Assembly (NCBI GenBank): GCA_025765615.1
Contig: JAIVFJ010000101.1
Coordinates: 171,610 to 235,609 of the forward strand
Source of the DNA: Zopfochytrium polystomum
Taxonomy: Eukaryota > Chytridiomycota > Chytridiomycetes > Chytridiales > Chytridiaceae
Direction: 5' to 3'
Length of the DNA: 64,000 bases
Shown here piece by piece: positions 35,435-46,062 of this stretch. The notes below the pieces were generated by a model. That model did not search any database. It saw only the letters and a list, made by a program, of their open reading frames with translations, and was not told the origin of the DNA. The position numbers were made by a program, and so were the translations under genes. Every line of letters begins with the position of its first letter. Position 1 is the stretch's first letter.

Positions 35435-35578
35435 CGTCTATCAATTCTGCCTGTGTGTGTGTGTGTGTTTGTGTGGGTGTGCGCGTGTGGGTACTATCTG
35501 TAATAATGGATAATGGATAAATACGGGCACGAGCTCCGACTCATTTTCTCTTTTCTTTTCTGTCCGTGTCTCTCTCCT

Positions 35579-35637
<59 letters not shown>

Positions 35638-35722
35638 GCATTTAGGGTTTTTCAGTCCAAATAATCAATCAATTGCCGCACATCAATCATCGTTTGTCAG
35701 TCAGGTCAGCCACGAATGTCTC

Positions 35723-35759
<37 letters not shown>

Positions 35760-37313
35760 TTGTCTGTCTGTCTCTCTCCTGTCTGCGCGGGTAGATTCCG
35801 CCCTCCGTCGGCTGCTCCTTCTTCCATCTTTCCTTTTTCGATCGAGTTCTTCAGTTCTTCGTGGATGTTTTTCCTTTTCTTTCCTTTCGTTCTTTTTTTT
35901 TTTCTCGATATTTTCGGTTGTTTGTGTAGTAATTAAATACTTTGCCAAATGAAAAATTTCCGAATATTCATTTGGGGGGGCGTTTGGTATGGTGGGTGAA
36001 AGCGTCCCGTCCCCTCCCTCGGTTCCCAACAGGCGTGTTTGGCTGGCAGCTTCATTTCCAAAATTTTTTCTAATCAAAAAGTTCATGTTGGAAATTTCAT
36101 GTCGGCACTCGAATTTCCAAACTGGTGAGGGGCATCTCACTTCGGAACTGGTTTCTCACCAAACCAGGGCCTTAATGCACCACCAACAATCAATCATCCA
36201 CTGCGTATTTTTGAATCATGTTGATATTTATCTTAAGAAGAGCCTTGTAACTCACCCCACGATAGGAATTGCAGCCCATAATCTCATCACCATACAGCAG
36301 CAGCTCAGTGCTCACATTACCAACTGATAAAAGCAGCAGTAAAGCTGCTATTAGCTTTGCAGCCTTTGGCTGCAATCTGGTCTGATTATCATCTTCAGCA
36401 CAATAATGGCTGCAGCAGAGCAACTGCCATTACAGTCTAACTCAGGTAAAATCAGGTCAGGCTTTGGTTAAATCTGGGTTTGATTCGAAATTTAAATCAA
36501 ACTTGAATCAAACGCAGCTTACGTGCACCGCCTACTTGAATTTGACTACAAGTTGGACTCGATTCGAAGTAATTTAATTTTGGTTGAATCAATGACTGTA
36601 TAACGTGTAAAAATCGTGATTTGTGTTCGAAAAATCGAATCAAATCGAATCGGACACCAGAAATGACTCAATTTGTGTTAGACCCTACTAATCATGATTC
36701 CAATTAGGCGTGATTCGGCGCAATGCGACATTAAATTCCAAAACTGTTGAATTCGAATGTCCGACTTTAAGAAGAAGCACGGTCTGTATCTGAAAAGTCG
36801 ATTCAAATCGGATCTCCGAAAATTGACTCCATTTGCATTGGACCCTAACTGCCACAACCGAGCCTTCTCGTCACAATACTGGCTGCACCAGCTGTGTGAC
36901 TTTGCTGCCGCCCTTCAGCTGCGCTTTTTGTACTATTTCCTGCGACCCTCACGCAGGGCTCGCCCTTGCGGCCTGTTCATGTGATTTTGATTTGGAATGC
37001 GACAAAGGGCAGCAACAGAGTGTACAGGTGCATGTAGTGCGTTACAAAGTGCAAAGCTCTTAACTGACTATTGAGCCGCTCTATTTATAACTGGTGGATT
37101 TGTCTTATGTCACAATGAAGGAGCGCTGTTTGTGACTTGAGTGCAGACAGTGCTGTCACCAGGGTGGTCCCACATGAAGGGGCCCTGCCGCCGCAGAGAT
37201 GACTGTGGGGGACTGGCATGGAGCTCCTATCTCTCGCCCATCTGCTGTGCCACTGACCCCATGAAGGGGATACCCTGCCAGGGACTGAGGAGATTGAGAC
37301 TGCAGGGGACAGA
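35435..37313. other. Gene-poor transition into accessory DNA
   Basis: Microsatellites come first: (TG)n near 35453-35470, (TC)n at about 35581-35633, and (CTGT)n at about 35722-35775. From about 35.9 kb the base composition turns AT-rich and codon-like periodicity disappears. The stretch 36470-36800 is rich in GATTCGAA/AATCAAA-type words. No gene is recognised. Confidence 0.6.
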
Positions 37314-38722
37314 TGTTAGGCAGAACTAACTGGTTAGCAGCAAGAGGCACAAGACGGACCTGAACCTATTCTGACTGTCAGTTATTGTTCTCACAATGCC
37401 CATGGGGAGAGCAGACCACCACCAATGCAGTCCCAGGCCATGGTTTGTGCTGTTGACAAATACTCTGAGCATTTTACCCTGTACTGGTCACGCTTGCCTA
37501 GCGACTATTATAGTGTGTATATCATCATTATGTATCAATTATCCTAATCTAGTTTTTCTCATTCTCTCCAAGTTGGGGAGAAGGACCACCCTGTGAGATT
37601 CCTAATCTCACTGATCATGGTCTTAGCTGGGGTCTCCCTTAAACCTCTTCCCCAGTTGTGACTATGTCATTATATTGGCCCCCTATATTTATTTTTTATT
37701 ACCATTCATCACATGCCCCACAGGCTCTAGTGTTTATCACTATAAAAGAGCATCCTGTGTTCCTTGTGCTGAATGGGCCTAAGCACAAGGGATCACACCC
37801 CTTATTCATCCTATTCATTCTTATTTTTACTCGTTTTCCTTTTCTCTCATTTTTCCACCTTTCAATCCACTGTCCCTGCACTGATGTGGCCTCAAAGCCT
37901 CAAATTATGTTCACCCCAAATTTGGAGGCAGGAGAGACACTGGGTGGAGGGGGGCTGTGGCTGAAAGAGTGATTCATCCTTCCAAATTGTTCTTTCTTTC
38001 ATTTTCTCCTTTTGTTATGTCTTTTCCCTTTTTCTCTTTTCTTTCTTTCTTCCTTCTTTCTTTCTTTCTCTCTTCCCCTTTCCTATCAATACTCCCTCTC
38101 TCTCCTCCTTTGTTTATATATATCTTACTCTCTCTCAATAAATCCTACCTAGGTAACAACCAATCCTTTTCTTTCCTCTTTGGCGTTTCTCCCTAGGCCA
38201 GGTGCTAACCAGAGCAAGCTAGTAGAGGTATGATTCCCCCAGGCCAGTGTGTTGTATGCCAAGCTGGGGGTGAGGTTTCCTTCCCTTTCCTGTCTCTTCC
38301 TTCCCACTACCTGGTTGGTTCTCACTTTGAGCTCTGATCTCTGTGATACTGGCAGATGCCATACTGCTTTAGTAGCATTCCTTTGTTGAAACTACTGCCT
38401 GTTTGGTCACCATGTTGGATAGTCAGGCTTTAACCTGGGGCCTGTGGAGTACTCATCATTGAGCTACTCCACTTGGTCTAGCTGTCCTTGAATAAAGACA
38501 GAATTGAACCACATCATCTATCTTTGTTGAGTTTGAGCTGAATCCAGGGTACTGGCTCTGCTAATAACCAGGAGCTTCCCATCTTAAAGACTTGTCTTAT
38601 CCCTTTTGCCACTAGACTATATATGAGCCCCTGAAGATGAAGAGGAGATCTCATAACCCACAAACACACATCTCCACTTCATTCACTCTTTAAGCTCCCT
38701 CACTCAGAGTAGTATGGTTACA
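37314..38722 (+). mobile_element. Solo LTR-A with ACAGA target duplication, split by an insert
   Basis: It begins TGTTAGGC and ends TTACA; the 5 bases on each side are ACAGA (37309-37313 and 38723-38727), so this is a complete solo LTR insertion. LTR-A sequence covers 37314 to about 37591 and resumes at about 38657-38722. Between them sits roughly 1.06 kb absent from other copies. Compared with the copy at 40865-41277 it also lacks about 75 bp in the middle. Confidence 0.82.
37592..38656. mobile_element. Unclassified ~1.06-kb insertion inside LTR-A
   Basis: The inserted segment starts TGTGAGAT and ends ATCTCATA, a short inverted end match, at the point where LTR-A reads GGACCACCC-ACAAAC. It has no credible ORF and includes a pyrimidine-rich stretch at about 37980-38090. 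A clean target duplication is not visible (ACCC shared at most). It may be a third LTR-type or non-autonomous element. Confidence 0.45.
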
Positions 38723-38861
38723 ACAGACAAAGGATATCTGTCCTCTTCACCTATCAGAGGTGAGACAGTTTGTCCACAGAGGAGGTGGACAGGCAGGGAG
38801 TGCTGGTTCCGTTCCCAAGTGCTGGTCATGTGGACACATGGAGGGGATGAAGTCTGTCTAT

Positions 38862-39350
38862 TGTAAACAGTCTACTCTGAGTGAGTGAGTGGAAGGAGTG
38901 AATGAAGTGTGTTATGAATCACCCTCTGGAAACCTCTGGAACCTTCTAGAACATTCCTTCATGGAACCTTGTGGAACCTTCTGGAATCCTCTTTGCTTTC
39001 CTGACTTGTCTTGTTGTCATTGGTATCATTGGTATCATTGTATTACTAATTGCTCTTTCTGGAACTTTCTTTGGGTCTTGACAAGGAACACTCTCAAAAG
39101 CTAACCCATAAAAGGTGGATGGGGGACCTGTCCCATCCCTCAAGTGAATAATTGTTTCCAATGCAATCATCACTCCTCTTAATTCCTTGTCTGCCTTGCT
39201 CTGTCCTGCCATGTTCCTGACAAAGTGGAGATATGTGTGTTTGTGGGTGGTCCTTCTCCCCAACTTGGAGAGGATGAAAAAAAAAAACTCTTTGTTATGA
39301 ATAATTGATACATAATGATGATACGCATGCTAGGATAGTTGCTTGGCAAG
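38862..39350 (-). mobile_element. LTR-A copy, minus orientation, interrupted and truncated
   Basis: Read on the minus strand it ends GAGTAGACTGTTTACA at 38862. LTR-B is inserted within it at 38910. It stops at 39350 where a second minus-strand LTR-A begins, so the later element seems to have inserted into it. Confidence 0.75.
38910..39222 (+). mobile_element. Solo LTR-B (copy 1) with AAGTG target duplication
   Basis: A 313-bp unit from TGTTATGAATCACC to GTTCCTGACA. AAGTG flanks both sides (38905-38909 and 39223-39227), and removing the unit restores LTR-A sequence. It carries imperfect repeats of CTGGAACCTT and a paired ATTGGTATC. Two further copies are at 59413 and 62541. Confidence 0.9.
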
Positions 39351-39759
39351 TGCAAACAGTCTACTCTGAGTGAGTGAGTGGAAGGAGTGAATGAAGTGGA
39401 GATGTGTGTTTGTGGGTGGTCCTTCTCCCCAACTTGGGGAGAAAGAGAAAAAACTCTGCTATGAAAATTGATACATATGATGATATACATGCTGTAATAG
39501 TTGCTAGGCAAGCGTGGCCGGCACAGGCTAAACCTCTCCTACATTATCTGCTTGAGCAGAGGAGGAGGAGAACTGTTGACACCAGGTTTCCGTTCCACTT
39601 AATACTCAGAGTATTTGTCAACAGCGCAAGCCGGTGCCCAGGTCTGCAATGGCGGTGGCTCACTCTCCCATGGGCATTGTGAGAACGATAACTGACAGTC
39701 ACAATAGGTTCAGGTCCGTCTTGTGCCTCTTTCTGCTAACCAGTCAGTTTCACCTAACA
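39351..39759 (-). mobile_element. 3' LTR (LTR-A) of a minus-strand copia element
   Basis: On the minus strand it runs TGTTAGG (39759) to TGTTTGCA (39351), 409 bp. It is directly preceded on that strand by a purine tract (GTGTGGGGGGGA, 39771-39760), the expected polypurine primer site before a 3' LTR, and before that by copia RNase H sequence. That ties LTR-A to the copia superfamily. Confidence 0.88.
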
Positions 39760-39771
39760 TCCCCCCCACAC

Positions 39772-40864
39772 GATGGCCATGGGGTGTAGCACCTGTTATG
39801 CAAAGCGTGTGTAAGCGTCAGAGGCTTTGACCAAAAGGGTGTTTCGAAAGGTCAGAGCAGGGTCAGATGCCAATTAGTGAGGTCAGTCGCTGGTGCTGAG
39901 ATGTCGAGAGTGGTTTTGTGAGAATGTCTGCGATCTGGTTGCTGGTTGGTATGTAGCATTCAGTGATCTCTCCAGTGGCTACGCCTTGTTGGAGGAAATG
40001 AGCATGTACGTCAATGGGTTTTGTGCGAGCATGTGTGAGAGGGTTGAGCACTAGTGCGATTGCAGATTGATTGTCCTCGAGGATTGGAAGTTGCCACTGT
40101 GCTGGGAGTTGGAACTCTGATAATACAGCTAGGAGCCATTGTGCTTCTTGGAAGACATCAGAAAAGTGAGTAGCATTCTGCTTCTGTGGAGGACAGCAAT
40201 ACTCGATGTTGTTTGTGTGAGACCCAAGAGATGGCAGTGCCCATGAGGAAGAAAACTTATCCAGTGCACAATGTGCAGTCTCCAGGTTCACCCCATAGGA
40301 TGCATCAGCGTATGCAGCTGGTTCAAGGGTGCCATTTGTGAAGAGCCATAGCAGCTTGTGGCTTTGCCAGTACAATAATCTGCAGTCCCCTGTCCCCCCC
40401 TGGAAGCCTGGCGCAGTTGCTGGCGAGGGTGAGAGGAGGGAGCACTGTCAGGAGGAGAGTTGGGCAATTGATGGTAAGAGTCTAGTGGTGGCTTGAAAAA
40501 GAGTTTAAGTTGGACGACAATGCATTGCACAAAGTGATGATCCTGTTGCTGGAGAAAACAGTAGCTGGAAAATTTGGAGGAGTTGCCTCAGTGCAGCAGT
40601 GACAAATAGTGACTCTAGGAGTTGTTTGATGCTGTACTTAATGGAGAAATGGTCCAGGATAGAAGACGTGTGTTGCACACAATGATTGTTGCAAAGTTGA
40701 TTGATGGATGAAAAATATTGAAATCAGAATAGCAGGTTTGTACCGTTGAAGAGCAACTGTGTGGCAAATTTCAGGCTGAGGATCATAGTTTTGGTGGTGT
40801 TGTCCCTTAGAGAGTGTTGGTGAACAAAATGGAGGGAACCTAGAGCAATTTGGTGTGCAGCTGG
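39772..40864 (-). pseudogene. Copia pol fragment: RNase H end of the LTR-A element
   Basis: The open part, 40375-39863, encodes the copia RNase H end: AAYADASYGVNLETA, a DVFQEAQWLLAVL stretch, LEDNQSAIALV with the catalytic Asp, and the closing HFLQQGVATGEITECYIPTSNQIADILTKPL followed by a stop. Upstream to 40864 the frame breaks repeatedly. RT, integrase and gag are missing; sequence ends where a plus-strand LTR-A starts. The copy is a 3' remnant and cannot move by itself. Confidence 0.85.
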
Positions 40865-41277
40865 TGTTAGGCGGAAATGACTGGTTAGCAGCAAGAGGCA
40901 CAAGACAGACCTGAACCTATTGTGACTGTCAGTTATCATTCTCACCTTGCCCATGGGAGGGCGAGCCACTGCCAATGCAGACCTGGGCACTGGCTTGTGC
41001 TGTTGACAAATACTCCGAGTATTAAGTGGAACGGAAACCTGGTGTTAACAAGTTTCCTCCTCCTCTGTTCAAGCAGATAATATAGGAGAGGTTGTTACCC
41101 TGTGCCGGTCACGCTTGCCTAGCAACTATTACAGCGTGCATATCATCATTATGTATCAATTATTCATAACAGAGTTTTTTCTCTTTCTCTCCAAGTTGGG
41201 GAGAAGGACCACCCACAAACACACATCTCCACTTCATTCACTCCTTCCACTCACTCACTCAGAGTAGACTGTTTACA
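40865..41277 (+). mobile_element. LTR-A, plus orientation, full length (413 bp)
   Basis: It runs TGTTAGGC to GTTTACA and includes the ~75-bp middle missing in the first copy. It abuts the opposite-facing copia remnant, giving inverted LTRs around the fragment. No adjacent 5-bp duplication is seen; CAGCTGG occurs on both sides but two bases off on the right, so rearrangement is likely. Confidence 0.85.
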
Positions 41278-41945
41278 GACAGCTGGTTGACTGCCACTCC
41301 CAGGGAGAGGGAGGCAGACAGACAACCCATTCACTTCCTTCCTTTTCTGATTTTTCCACTGAGTTTTGATTGGGCACCAAAGACAAAAATTAACCCTGCT
41401 TCCCTTATTGCAATTAGAAAACAGTTTAGCTGCAACGAGTGGTTTTTTCATTCGATAGATAGTCTCTGAACGATGTGAAAGTAGTATTATCACCAGTCCT
41501 GATGAAATCGGACTAGCCCTGCATGAAGCATCTTTCAGCAAGGCAATGATCCTGAACACAAGTCAAAAACAGAATGGCTCGGAGGTGGAAATCTTCAGAC
41601 ATGCAGGGAGATTTGCTCCCAAATTCCATGCAGAACTCCCAGAGGCATATTTTCCCTGAATTTGCCACGCTGGTGTGATGAAAGCAGGTGGCGACACCCT
41701 TCTTACGAAACCTGCTGTTGGCCTAAAAAACCAGGCTTCGGTTTATTAAATCCGCTGTTACTGCCCTATAGATCCCTTTCCTCCGCCGCGTCGAGCAAGC
41801 CGTCAAGTTCTGCCTAGACGAGCATGACTATAGAACTGGATAGCCGAGAGAAACAAACAAAGCCGTTTCACTCTGTGCACCAACCCCGAGGTGAAAACGA
41901 AAATAAAAAATAAAGCAACAACGAGCGATCGAGCGGCGCATTCAA
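41278..41945. other. Intergenic, nothing recognised
   Basis: AT-moderate sequence between the LTR and the end of the broken ankyrin-GTPase gene. No ORF, repeat or RNA gene is recognised. Confidence 0.5.
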
Positions 41946-44597
41946 TCAAAGAGCCATCGCGGCCTGCACCATGTCGTGCAGGACGGCGATATCCTCCACG
42001 GTCGTCTTTTCGCGCCTTACGTAGATGGCCTGCAGGCAGTCGAAGGCGGCGCCAGCCATGCGGACGTGGGGCTCGCTCAAGAACGCCTTGATCACGCCGA
42101 TCCTCCGCAGCATCTCCGCGCACTCCTCCATGTGCGACTCCTTCACCCTGCGGTCGTTGACGCGCGCTTCCAGTTCCTTCTCGACCTGCCCCAGCGCCCT
42201 CTGCCCCGCCTCCAGCCGCACCCGGAGCTCGCGGATGTCGTTCGCAAAGAACAGACGGTTGCGTGTGTACACCTGCGCTGAGACCGAGATGCCCGTGAAG
42301 AGGTACGAGCACGCCGTCGCCGTCAGCCGTACCGGCGTCGACGCCGCCGCTTCGCGCCCCTCGGCGTCGTCGTCGGCGTTCACAGGGATGTCCCACGTCT
42401 CCGGGTTGGACCAGCCACCCACCGCGACCGGCGTCGAGTCGAGGGACACTTTCTCCCAGTAGTTATACGGCCCCCGGTGCAGCTTGACGCGCGAAATGGG
42501 CGTGGCGGACGGGACTTTATAGTTGAAAGTGTGGCGGTGCCCGAGCACCGCCCACCCCCTGTCGTGGTTCAGGCTTTCGATTTCGCGGTCCCCGTCGTTG
42601 TCCTTTTCGCCCAGCTCCGCTTGAATGTTGCCGATCGTCAGCTTCTCGCTCGTCACCTCGGACGACTTTTCCGAAATGCTCCTTATCACCTCCTCGAGAA
42701 GCGCGTTGTTGACGGCGACACCCTTTGTGAATCCTTCGCAGTGGGACTGCAGACGGTCGATGACGCGCTCGTCCAACTCCAACATGCGCTGCGTCTTGTA
42801 GAATATGAGATCTTGCCGGTAGAGACTCCGCGTCTTGGCTTTCTCCCGAATGCGCTCAATGAGCTGGTGAACGGTTTCGTTTGCGAAAAACTCGTTCTTG
42901 TGGACAACGAGCTTCAGTTTCGTGTACATGAGAGGGCTCGGCACCACATCCATAAAATAAAAACTGCACTCGCGAGGAAGCCCCAGCCTGTCCAAGAGAT
43001 CAAACCCCCTTTCGCTCAGGTCTTGGTCCGTCGCAATGACCTCCAGGCGCTTGTCCATCACAAAATTGCCCAAGACAACGTGAAATAGGCTGGGATCCTT
43101 GCCAAACGTGCGCGAATAGTATTCGATGGCACCGCGAATCTCTTTGGAGACTGGAAAGTCGCACTTGAACCACGAGAATGACGGCGTGGATATTGTCGAT
43201 TTGGTTTTGCGCGAGAAACTTGAAGACCTTGCGCATGTGGTTGTCGCCAATGGCGTCGGAGTTTTTGTTTTTGCCTTCTTCCGTGTCGATGAGTCCGGGG
43301 GTGTCGATTATGTTGAGGTTCTGCCCTCTTGTTGAAGAACTCTAGCTGCACAAATTCCAGCGGTCTGAAGGGGGTGTACTGTCCCAACTTTGCAACGATC
43401 CTCGTGCTTTATATCCTCAGTTCTGCCCGCTGAGACAGCTTGTCAATGAGAAGCTTGGAGTTGAAACCCGGCAATCTTCCGCTTCGTCAGCCGGTGTCCG
43501 TCGTTCGCCTCCAGCGGGACAAACTCGGACAGCGCAAACCCCGCGAGCCGGTGCAGCTTGGCTCCTTGGTGATGCTCGAGTTGCCGTTCCCGACCGGAAC
43601 CTCGGAGAAGATGGTGTCAATGGGGCCAATCGGCGCATCTCATGAGCTGGCGAATAAAGCTGCTCTTGTCCGTGCTGCGACGGGCCCGACGACCAGGATG
43701 TTACGTCTTGGATCGAGTCGTCCACAAGGAAGCACGAGCGCGCCTCGTCGTTCGGCGCGACGTCGTGCGGGGTGAGGTTGCGCCAGTTCGGGCTATCGAG
43801 CGCGTCGCTCACCGAGGGCTCTTTGCGGATAAACGGGATCAGGAGCCGCAGGAACCCGACCCAGGCCGAACTCGGCGGCGAGGGTGCAGGCACGTGTTGC
43901 CCGCGCCATCCACAGCTATCACGAGGTTGCGCAAAAATTCGCCCCGGGGAAACTTGAGGGGCTCCGCGCAGCCTGCGGTGGGAGGGTCGTCGCCGGCGGC
44001 GGCGGTGGCGGCGGCGGAGCAGGAAGCGAGAAGGAACCTCGCAAACTGGACGTTGCCGCTGAACATCGCCACGACCAGCGGCGAGGCGGCGACGCTCCAG
44101 CTTGGCCAGTTCGGCCCAAACTCGTCGCGGAGGTTGACCAACCTCGGTTCGCAAATTGTGGTGTATTTGTAAATTCGTACGACCTGCTTGTAGATGTCAA
44201 AGGCAGCCGAATCGTCGCGGACGAACCTGCGAAAAGGCTGTCAGGAAGTGCAATACTCGAAAACAAGCTTTTATGGTTTCCCGTTGCACACACACACACC
44301 ACACACACACACGCACACAAACACACACACACACATACACACACACACGGACTCACCGAGCAACGCCGTGAAAGACAAATTGCCTCTGGGGCGAATCTCG
44401 TGTTCAGAGTTCGATTGGAGCCGCGCAAAGGAAGATTGCATGGTTCTGACGAAGTCGCCATTGGCTGCGTGGTCGGGTTTGGAGCTCGCCGCCGCCGTGC
44501 CAGGCGGCTGGAGCTCATTGCTGGCGAATGCTTGGAAGAGGAAAGCGCAGCTGTGGTCGACAACAGGGACGAGCGTTGTGGTGTGGGGCGACGCCAA
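41946..44597 (-). pseudogene. Ankyrin-GTPase paralogue, frameshifted
   Basis: This is a minus-strand paralogue of the intact gene at 50236-52746. Exon 1 starts at ATG 44597 and reads VPVVDHSCAFLFQAF, against VPVIDASCAFLFQGF in the intact copy. An intron full of CA/GT repeats (about 44225-44350) sits at the same place. Exon 2 begins normally (LVNLRDEFGPNWP ... LVVAMFSGN) but then needs several single-base shifts: after GNTCLH (~43890), just before and inside the P-loop GPSQHG (~43660-43705), and again around 43180-43330 near the DTPG motif. From about 43170 to 41946 it is open again and clearly homologous (YYSRTFGKDPSLFHVVLGNF ... EEC). Clustered indels in the GTP-binding half suggest real decay, though uncorrected long-read errors could look similar. 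Confidence 0.82.
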
Positions 44598-44678
44598 TGA
44601 GGAGGGAGGGTATCAGAAGGAAAGGTGGGGTAGAGACGGAGAAGAGAAAGAGAGAGAGAGAGGAGAGAGAGACAGAGT

Positions 44679-44764
<86 letters not shown>

Positions 44765-44765
44765 C

Positions 44766-44812
<47 letters not shown>

Positions 44813-45541
44813 GTGTGTGTGTGGTGGGTGCGTTCACGCGACGGCGAGAACAGCAAAGAGTGAGATGAAGGGTAGAATTTCTGTCTACTGACAGACAGAC
44901 AGAAAGAAAGGCAGACCCCCTCCTCATGGTTGATTTGATTGGATAAGTCGTTGGCGACACAATGCAAAATCGCACCAATTAACCACGCGAATCGAAAAAA
45001 ACAGAAAAGAAAAAAAAAAAATTCAGACGCGATGATCGCATGAAAAATTGTGTGTACTATGTATTTCATCATATGCACACAGAAAATACGGGGAAACTAA
45101 CTTGCACCACAGCCACCACCCGCGCCCCGCTGGCCAGCTCGCGTCGGCCCATCCATCCCTTGATGCGAGAGCGTGCGCGCTCCCTGAAAAGGGAGCGACG
45201 CATTTTCCCGCCGTGACAGACAGACAGGTTACATTATGCGCTCAATGCATATGTACAAGAATTATTGAACGAAAAGGGAGGTCCTTCCCATCATTACAAA
45301 AGGAAGCAGAAAGGTTCGATCCACCCCCAACATTCCACTTTTTTTGTCTTCTTTTCCTTGTTTTCCTCACGCCTTTTCGTGATGCGCCTTTTCAGATGAG
45401 AAGAATGCCAGACAAAGATTCAATGCTCGATGGTTGTTTTGTCTGCGCGCGGACGCGCGCGCGTGTGTGTAGACAGATTGTGCGATACGCAAAAGGGACA
45501 AAGCGAAAAAGCAGAACATTCTGTCGCGCGCCTTCCGCATA

Positions 45542-45634
<93 letters not shown>

Positions 45635-46015
45635 GCAACAGCTGGCAGCGCAAACCCGCCCGCACCACTCGGCAGTATATTGCAGGGCGCAATTCTGATT
45701 GGTGAAGCCCATGCTTGTTGTTACACAATGTGCTTGGAGGACAGCTGCTTGCTGAATTCCAAACGGCATGTACTGATTTGTTTGGCCGTTGTGGGGGCGG
45801 AACGTGCGTGGGGGGATTGTGCGGTGCAACGGTCTCTCTTCTTGTGTGGGCGATCTGAAAAAGAAAAAAAGAAAAAAAACGAAAGGGGGAAAATAAAAGG
45901 AAAATTGATAAATAACACTAGTAGCACGCTGACTTTCTCCTCTTCTCTGTGTAACTAACCCAAATCCCACCTCGTTCCACTCTCACCCAACCCCCCACCA
46001 CCACTAAATAAATCC

Positions 46016-46051
<36 letters not shown>

Positions 46052-46062
46052 GGAAAGGCATC
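44598..46062. other. Divergent region with long GA, GT and CA microsatellites
   Basis: Between the broken ankyrin-GTPase and the dynamin-like gene. GA-rich repeats cover about 44638-44811, followed by GT to 44824. A (GA)n-(GT)n compound repeat covers 45545-45631, and (CA)n covers about 46017-46049, ending 14 bp before the dynamin-like ATG. No gene is seen. Confidence 0.7.

Noticed and set aside
40858..41286. CAGCTGG on both sides of LTR-A as a target duplication
   Set aside because: The right copy is two bases away from the LTR end and the length is not 5 bp, unlike the perfect duplications at the other LTRs.
45040..45545. Plus-strand ORF of 164 residues
   Set aside because: Starts at a non-family sequence, biased composition, no motif, no homologous pattern, ends in the microsatellite.
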